Assembly: GCA_034007295.1 (NCBI GenBank)
Contig: JAVERC010000025.1
Location: forward strand, 1-48,689
Length of the DNA stretch: 48,689 bases
Direction of reading: 5' to 3'
From: JACKCP01 sp034007295
GTDB taxonomy: Bacteria; Desulfobacterota; Desulfobacteria; Desulfobacterales; JACKCP01
Each line of letters starts with the position of its first letter. Position 1 is the stretch's first letter. Of the stretch, positions 44,332-48,689 are shown one piece after another. The notes beneath the pieces were generated by a model. That model was not told where the DNA came from. It was given only the letters and a program-made list of their open reading frames with translations, and did no database searches. Made by a program: the position numbers and the translations under genes.

Positions 44332-45180
44332 ATGATATCAAAAAATTTAAAAGGTGCTGTTTTAATTACATTTGCAGGATTTTGCTTTGCTCTTATGGGC
44401 ACCATGATAAAAAAGCTTTCACTTTCCCTGACAAATGAAACTATTGTTTTTGCAAGAAATTTATTTGTTTTAATCTGCCTTTTTCCGTTTATTTTAAAAA
44501 AAAGAAACAGACTTAACTTAAAAACTGAAAATTTCAATCTCCATCTTATAAGAAGTTTATCTGGTCTTCTTGCAATGTATCTTTATTTTTTCACACTTTC
44601 CAAACTTCCACTTGCAGAAGCTGTAATGCTTTCTTACACAAGTCCAATTTTTATTCCTTTTGTTGCTTTTTTCTGGATTCATGAACCTGTTGAAAAAAAG
44701 TCAATTTTATCAGCTTTTATTGGTTTCATTGGAATTTTAATGATTTTAAAACCTGGTACAAAGGTTTTTAATTTTAATGGTATTTTTGGAATAATTGCTG
44801 CTTTTTCAGCATCATTTGCAATGGTTGCAATAAGAAAAATGGCTAAAACTGAATCTCCTTTTAAAATTGTATTTTTTTATACCTTAATTGCTTCAATTAT
44901 TTCTTTTTTCCCTTTACTGACAAATTTTTCTCCACCTTCAGCAAATGATTTTATTTTAATTTCAATTATGGGTATTGTAGGCCTTGCAGGACAATTTTTT
45001 GTAACAGCTGGATATTCAGCTGCTCCATCTGCAAAAGTAGGCCCATTTACCTATACAACTGTTTTTTTTGCTGCTCTTATTGGAGTTTTCTTTTTAAATG
45101 AAAAGTTTGATCTTTATTCAATGGTTGGAGGGGCAATTATTGTTTGTGCTGGAATTTTATCTATTTCAGAAAAAAAATAA
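44332..45180 (+). CDS. EamA/DMT family transporter
   Basis: A 282-residue inner-membrane protein with ten predicted TM segments in two EamA repeats (LPLAEAVMLSYTSPIFIPFV in the first; SAKVGPFTYTTVFFAALIGV in the second, with GVFFLNEKF). This drug/metabolite transporter group exports amino acids or other metabolites; the substrate cannot be told from sequence. Start ATG 44332 has a weak GGTG upstream. No operon partner. Confidence 0.9.
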   Translation: MISKNLKGAVLITFAGFCFALMGTMIKKLSLSLTNETIVFARNLFVLICLFPFILKKRNRLNLKTENFNLHLIRSLSGLLAMYLYFFTLSKLPLAEAVMLSYTSPIFIPFVAFFWIHEPVEKKSILSAFIGFIGILMILKPGTKVFNFNGIFGIIAAFSASFAMVAIRKMAKTESPFKIVFFYTLIASIISFFPLLTNFSPPSANDFILISIMGIVGLAGQFFVTAGYSAAPSAKVGPFTYTTVFFAALIGVFFLNEKFDLYSMVGGAIIVCAGILSISEKK

Positions 45181-45183
45181 ATT

Positions 45184-45283
45184 TTTGAGCTTTATAAAAA
45201 AATTTAACCTTATAAAGCAAATAATTAATTTATAAGGTCAAATTTTGATCCCTGACAAAAAAGGTCGTTTTTGTTCAGCGTCT
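45184..45283 (-). repeat. Family-1 repeat, decayed copy J in reverse orientation
   Basis: Read on the minus strand the block begins AGACGCTGAACAAAAACG, then CCTTTTTTGTC, TCAAAATTTGA and AAGGTTAAATTTTT, in the order of the family-1 left half (AGTTGCTGAACGAAAACGG, CCTTTTTTGTCC, TTCAAAATTTAAT, AAGGTTAAATTTTT). The other end is not recognisable and no duplication is certain. The mpl stop codon TAG (45282-45284) is formed at this tip. Confidence 0.6.
45195..45238 (-). terminator. Terminator downstream of mpl
   Basis: A perfect 10-bp stem, ACCTTATAAA (45207-45216) with TTTATAAGGT (45229-45238), has a 12-nt loop. On the minus strand it is followed by TAAATTTTTTTA. It lies inside the decayed repeat J, between the convergent EamA and mpl genes, so the repeat appears to serve as a terminator. 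Confidence 0.65.
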
Positions 45284-46718
45284 AATTAAATTTTTTTTCT
45301 TTAAGCTTTAATAAAATCTTATCATGAATACCGTCAAAACCCTTGTTTGACATAACAAGTATAACATCTTGCGGCTCTACTTTTTCATAAAGATAAGAAA
45401 CAATTTCATCTGTTGTCATAAAAATATCTGCCTCAATATTTTTTTTAATTAAGCCTTTTTTAAGTTTATCAAGAGAAAGCCTTTGGTTAACCTCAACCTT
45501 TGAAATTTTTTCAGGATTTTTTATACAGACAATATTACTTCCTGAAAATGAATTTTCATAATCATCCTGGAAAACATTTCTCATGCTTGTATTGGTACCA
45601 GGTTCAAAAACACAGACAAGTCTTTTGGGTTTAAAGCTTTTTTTTATTCCGTCTATAGTATGTCTTACTTCTCTTGGATGATGAGCAAAATCATCTATAA
45701 CAACAATTTCTGAAACTTTCCCCCTTATTTCCTGTCTTCTTTTCATTCCTTTATATAATTTCAAGGCCTCTTTTATATTAGAAAGATCAATTCCAAGACT
45801 TAAACAAACAGCAATTGAGGCAAGACAATTGTAAATATTATGCTCCCCTGTCATTGGAAGAAAAATCTGATCATTTAAGTTTTCCATGCAGCAGTTAAAA
45901 TTAAGGCCTTTTTCAAAATAATCAGGACTGTTAAAATTGATATAACTTGAAGCTTTATTCCCATAGGAAAAAATATTTTTGTTTACAAAGGATTTTAAAA
46001 GCTTAGAAAGTTCTTTTGAAGAATCAAAAGTAAAAATTAAAGAATCTGAATCTGTTTTTTCAATGAGTTCTTTAAAAGAATCTTTTATTTGTTCAATGCT
46101 GTTGAAAATATCTGCATGGTCAAAATCAATTCCTGTTATTACAAGTCTTGAAGGACTAAAATGGAAAAATTTTGATTTTTTATCAAAAAATGCAGTATCG
46201 TATTCATCGCCTTCAATTACAAAATATTTTCCATTGCTGTCCCTGTATCCGCAGCCAAAATTCTGGTGAATGCCGCCAATAAAAAAAGATGGATCTAATC
46301 CGCAAAAATGAAGTATCCAGGAAATCATTCCTGTTGTTGTTGTTTTCCCATGAGTGCCTGTTACCATTATTACTTGTTTATCTTTTGCAAAAAAATGATT
46401 TATGGCCTGGGGCATTGACAGGTAACAAATCTTTTTTTGCATTGTTTCAATTACTTCTATATTGTCTTTACTTACGGCATTGCCAATAATAACAAGGTCT
46501 AAGTTTTTGTGGATATTTTCCTTGGAAAATTCTTTTAAATCAATATTTTTTGATTCAAGAAAAGTACTCATTGGCGGATAAATGCCATGATCTGATCCTG
46601 TAACTTTATATCCCCTGTCTGAAAGCATTGCACAAAGTGCACCCATTGCTGTACCACAGGCTGAAATCAAATGAATATTTTTTATATTTTCAGGTGCAAA
46701 ATTCAAATGAGCTGTCAA
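45282..46718 (-). CDS. mpl: UDP-N-acetylmuramate:L-alanyl-gamma-D-glutamyl-meso-DAP ligase
   Basis: A 478-residue Mur-ligase-family enzyme that reattaches recycled murein tripeptide to UDP-MurNAc. ATP-binding loop GTHGKTTTTG (121-130). NFGCGYRDS and EGDEYDTAFFDKKSKFFHF are Mpl-specific, separating it from MurC. FAHHPREVRHTIDG and FEPGTNTSMRN are further family motifs. It implies DAP-type peptidoglycan and recycling, consistent with a Gram-negative cell. The last codons AAT TAG reach a repeat tip. Confidence 0.93.
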   Translation of the reverse strand: MTAHLNFAPENIKNIHLISACGTAMGALCAMLSDRGYKVTGSDHGIYPPMSTFLESKNIDLKEFSKENIHKNLDLVIIGNAVSKDNIEVIETMQKKICYLSMPQAINHFFAKDKQVIMVTGTHGKTTTTGMISWILHFCGLDPSFFIGGIHQNFGCGYRDSNGKYFVIEGDEYDTAFFDKKSKFFHFSPSRLVITGIDFDHADIFNSIEQIKDSFKELIEKTDSDSLIFTFDSSKELSKLLKSFVNKNIFSYGNKASSYINFNSPDYFEKGLNFNCCMENLNDQIFLPMTGEHNIYNCLASIAVCLSLGIDLSNIKEALKLYKGMKRRQEIRGKVSEIVVIDDFAHHPREVRHTIDGIKKSFKPKRLVCVFEPGTNTSMRNVFQDDYENSFSGSNIVCIKNPEKISKVEVNQRLSLDKLKKGLIKKNIEADIFMTTDEIVSYLYEKVEPQDVILVMSNKGFDGIHDKILLKLKEKKFN

Positions 46719-46769
46719 TTATTTTTCCTTAAATCAGCGGTTAATATTCATCAATTTTACCTAAAAACA

Positions 46770-48059
46770 TTAGTTTTTTATGGTCTTAAAAACATTTAAT
46801 GCAGCATTAATTGTTGCATTTATATCTGCTTCTGTATGTGCAGATGACACAAATCCTGCTTCAAATTGAGAAGGTGCAAGATAAATTCCCCTGGCAAGCA
46901 TTTTTGAATAGTATTTTGAAAAAAGCTCAAGATCAGATGTTTTTGCTTCTTCATAATTATGAACATCAATGTCTGTAAAAAATATACCAAACATTCCACC
47001 AATATGATTTGCACAAATTTTTATACCTGTTTCTTCTCCGGCATTTTTTATTCCTTTTACAAGGATTTCTGTTTTAGATGAAAGCTTGTCATAAAATGAA
47101 GGTTCTTTAAGCTGCTTTAAAGTTGCAATACCGGCTGCCATTGCAACAGGATTTCCTGAAAGTGTTCCGGCCTGATAAACATTTCCCTTTGGTGCAAGAC
47201 ACTCCATAATTTCTCGTTTTCCTCCAAATGCACCAACCGGCATTCCTCCGCCTATTATTTTTCCAAAACATGAAAGATCAGGATCAATATTAAAAAAGCC
47301 TTGTGCAGAATTTCTATGAACCCTGAATCCTGTCATAACTTCATCAAAAATCAAAACACTGCCGTATTCTCTGGTTTTTTTTCTTAATGCTTCAAGAAAT
47401 CCTGGAACAGGGAGAACACACCCCATATTTCCGGCCACAGGTTCAACAATAACACAGGCAATTTTTTCTCCGAATTCATCCATTACTTCATTAAATTTTT
47501 CTATGTTATTATATGGAATTGAAATTGTATTTTTTGTAACATCTTTTGGAATTCCAGGACTTCCAGGAATATTTAAGGTAGCAACCCCTGAGCCTGCATC
47601 AACAAGCAAAACATCTGAATGGCCATGATAGCATCCGTCAAATTTAATTATAATATCCCTTTTTGTATATCCCCTTGCAAGCCTTACAGCACTCATTGCA
47701 GCCTCTGTACCTGAGCTTACCATTCTGACCATTTCAAGGGAGGGAACAAAACTTATGATAAGCTCTGCAAGTTCAACTTCAAGATCACATGGAGCACCAA
47801 AACTTGTACCTCTTCTTAAAGCATCTATAATTGAACTGATTACTGTATAATCAGCGTGACCTAAAATAAGCGGACCCCATGAACAGACATAATCAATATA
47901 TGCATTGCCATCTACATCAAAAATCCTAGGGCCTGAGCCTCTTTGGATAAACAATGGATCTTTATTTACAGATTTACAGGCTCTTACAGGGCTGTTAACT
48001 CCTCCGGGAATAAGGTTTTGTGCTCTTTCAAACAGTTTTTTAGAATTCGTTTCAACCAT
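46770..48059 (-). CDS. hemL: Glutamate-1-semialdehyde 2,1-aminomutase
   Basis: A 429-residue PLP enzyme making 5-aminolevulinate in the C5 haem/cobamide route. PLP lysine K267 in CFGKIIGGGMPVGAFGG. LIPGGVNSPVRACKSV (16-31), FDGCYHGHSDVLL and YQAGTLSGNPVAMAAG are diagnostic. SD AAAGG precedes ATG 48059. It is 51 bp upstream of mpl on the same strand. Confidence 0.96.
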   Translation of the reverse strand: MVETNSKKLFERAQNLIPGGVNSPVRACKSVNKDPLFIQRGSGPRIFDVDGNAYIDYVCSWGPLILGHADYTVISSIIDALRRGTSFGAPCDLEVELAELIISFVPSLEMVRMVSSGTEAAMSAVRLARGYTKRDIIIKFDGCYHGHSDVLLVDAGSGVATLNIPGSPGIPKDVTKNTISIPYNNIEKFNEVMDEFGEKIACVIVEPVAGNMGCVLPVPGFLEALRKKTREYGSVLIFDEVMTGFRVHRNSAQGFFNIDPDLSCFGKIIGGGMPVGAFGGKREIMECLAPKGNVYQAGTLSGNPVAMAAGIATLKQLKEPSFYDKLSSKTEILVKGIKNAGEETGIKICANHIGGMFGIFFTDIDVHNYEEAKTSDLELFSKYYSKMLARGIYLAPSQFEAGFVSSAHTEADINATINAALNVFKTIKN

Positions 48060-48184
48060 TTATCTGCCTTTCATTTTTTATTGTAAATCAATACTGTACC
48101 TTGATGAATATATCTGATAAAAAAATAAACTTATATCTGACATTAAAAATAAATTTAATTACTAATATCAGCAAAAAAGAAACC

Positions 48185-48682
48185 ATGTCAAAAAATAATG
48201 AAGAAAAAATTGGAAAAATTCTTGAATATATTTTTTCAGTAAAACCAGATGAGTTTCAACTTGTCCCTGACAAAAATGGTTTTTACAATTTCAGGGAAGT
48301 ACTTAAAGCAATAAGTGAGAAAAAAGAACTCAGCTGGATAACAAAAGGCAAAATTTTATCATTTTTAAAACTTGATAAAAATCAATCAATTGAATTAATT
48401 GAGCCAAACCTGATAAGGGCATTAAACAGAACACTGCCAGAATTTCCAAAAAAAACTGAAAACCTTCCGGGTGAACTTTATACATGCATAAGGCAAAAAG
48501 CCTGGCCCCATGTTATAGAAAAAGGACTTGGCTGTAATAATGATGATAAAAAAATTATTCTTTTTTCAAATAAGGAATCTGCAATTATAAAAGGTAAAAG
48601 AATAGACCAAAACCCTGTTCTTTTGTTTGTCAGCACAAAAATTGCTCTGTCAAAAGGAATTGAATTTGAAAAATTCAGATAA
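48185..48682 (+). CDS. KptA/Tpt1-like RNA 2'-phosphotransferase homologue, probably degenerate
   Basis: A 165-residue protein whose first 80 residues follow the winged-helix part of KptA (KIGKILEYIFSVKPDEFQLV, DKNGFYNFREVLKAI). The C-terminal half aligns loosely to the ADP-ribosyltransferase-like part (LPGELYTCIRQKAWPHVIEK, then GLGC). The catalytic LYHGT histidine reads LYTCI, and the RxHVHL block reads NDDKKIILF, so key residues appear lost. Start: ATG 48185, preceded by AAGAAA, is preferred; an in-frame ATG at 48101 would add 28 low-complexity residues unlike the family. It lies divergent from hemL. Confidence 0.6.
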   Translation: MSKNNEEKIGKILEYIFSVKPDEFQLVPDKNGFYNFREVLKAISEKKELSWITKGKILSFLKLDKNQSIELIEPNLIRALNRTLPEFPKKTENLPGELYTCIRQKAWPHVIEKGLGCNNDDKKIILFSNKESAIIKGKRIDQNPVLLFVSTKIALSKGIEFEKFR

Positions 48683-48689
48683 TATTTTT

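Noticed and set aside
48101..48184. Upstream ATG adding 28 residues to the KptA-like protein.
   Set aside because: The added part is low-complexity translation of the AT-rich leader and the family N-terminus starts at the later ATG.

Overview
The window is a strongly AT-rich, gene-dense bacterial chromosome segment. The gene set suggests a Gram-negative, probably sulfate-reducer-like Desulfobacterota/Deltaproteobacteria member. It has an outer-membrane-type protein, Mpl murein recycling, an MCP, a diguanylate cyclase, a large PAS hybrid histidine kinase, a type IV prepilin peptidase, FolE2/QueC/QueE, and a GNAT-RLAN-ATP-grasp protein next to a SET protein. This placement is inferred from gene content only. 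No phage, plasmid, transposase or CRISPR genes are visible, so the window looks like core chromosome peppered with small non-coding repeats.

Layout: 0-4.5 kb, a membrane M48 protease with TPRs, a periplasmic Cache protein plus chemoreceptor operon, and an orphan gene. 4.5-9.7 kb, two repeat elements, a DHH-CBS protein with a membrane partner, then ACT (UPF0237), UPF0210 and MnmD. 9.9-14.1 kb, parE-parC (topoisomerase IV). 14.2-21.3 kb, a transmembrane DUF4388/DUF1566 protein, an AlkD-like protein, a secreted orphan, Dtd, a PBP4-like carboxypeptidase, a predicted beta-barrel protein and an MgtE broken by one frameshift. 21.3-31.1 kb (minus strand), a CHASE4-type diguanylate cyclase, then greA-rpoZ-ttcA-folE2, asd, and lon-tsaB-psd-pssA, with terminators separating the units. 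31.3-34.8 kb (plus), PilD, then the GNAT/RLAN/ATP-grasp and SET pair. 35.1-38.2 kb (minus), queE-queC plus a DUF89/ARMT1-like gene. 38.4-42.9 kb, a small membrane protein and the hybrid kinase. 42.9-44.3 kb, a 1.5 kb gene-poor region with three family-1 repeats, one family-2 repeat and a tRNA-Gly/tRNA-Cys pair. 44.3-48.7 kb, an EamA transporter, Mpl, HemL and a degenerate KptA-like protein.

The most distinctive structure is a pair of interspersed miniature inverted-repeat families. Family 1 is about 140 bp with imperfect ends (AGTTGCTGAACGAAAAC / AGTGATTGGCCGAAAAC reading inward). Four copies are flanked by perfect 4-bp direct repeats (AACT, AAAT, ACTT, ATTT), and there are more degraded copies. 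Family 2 is 183-197 bp with CCTRARTTRAG-type ends and a TCATA duplication at one copy. Family 1 carries stop codons at its tips, and three genes in the window take their stop codon from such a tip. The most system-like protein module is the GNAT-RLAN-ATP-grasp plus SET pair, which looks like a peptide-ligation and methylation module of unknown target.
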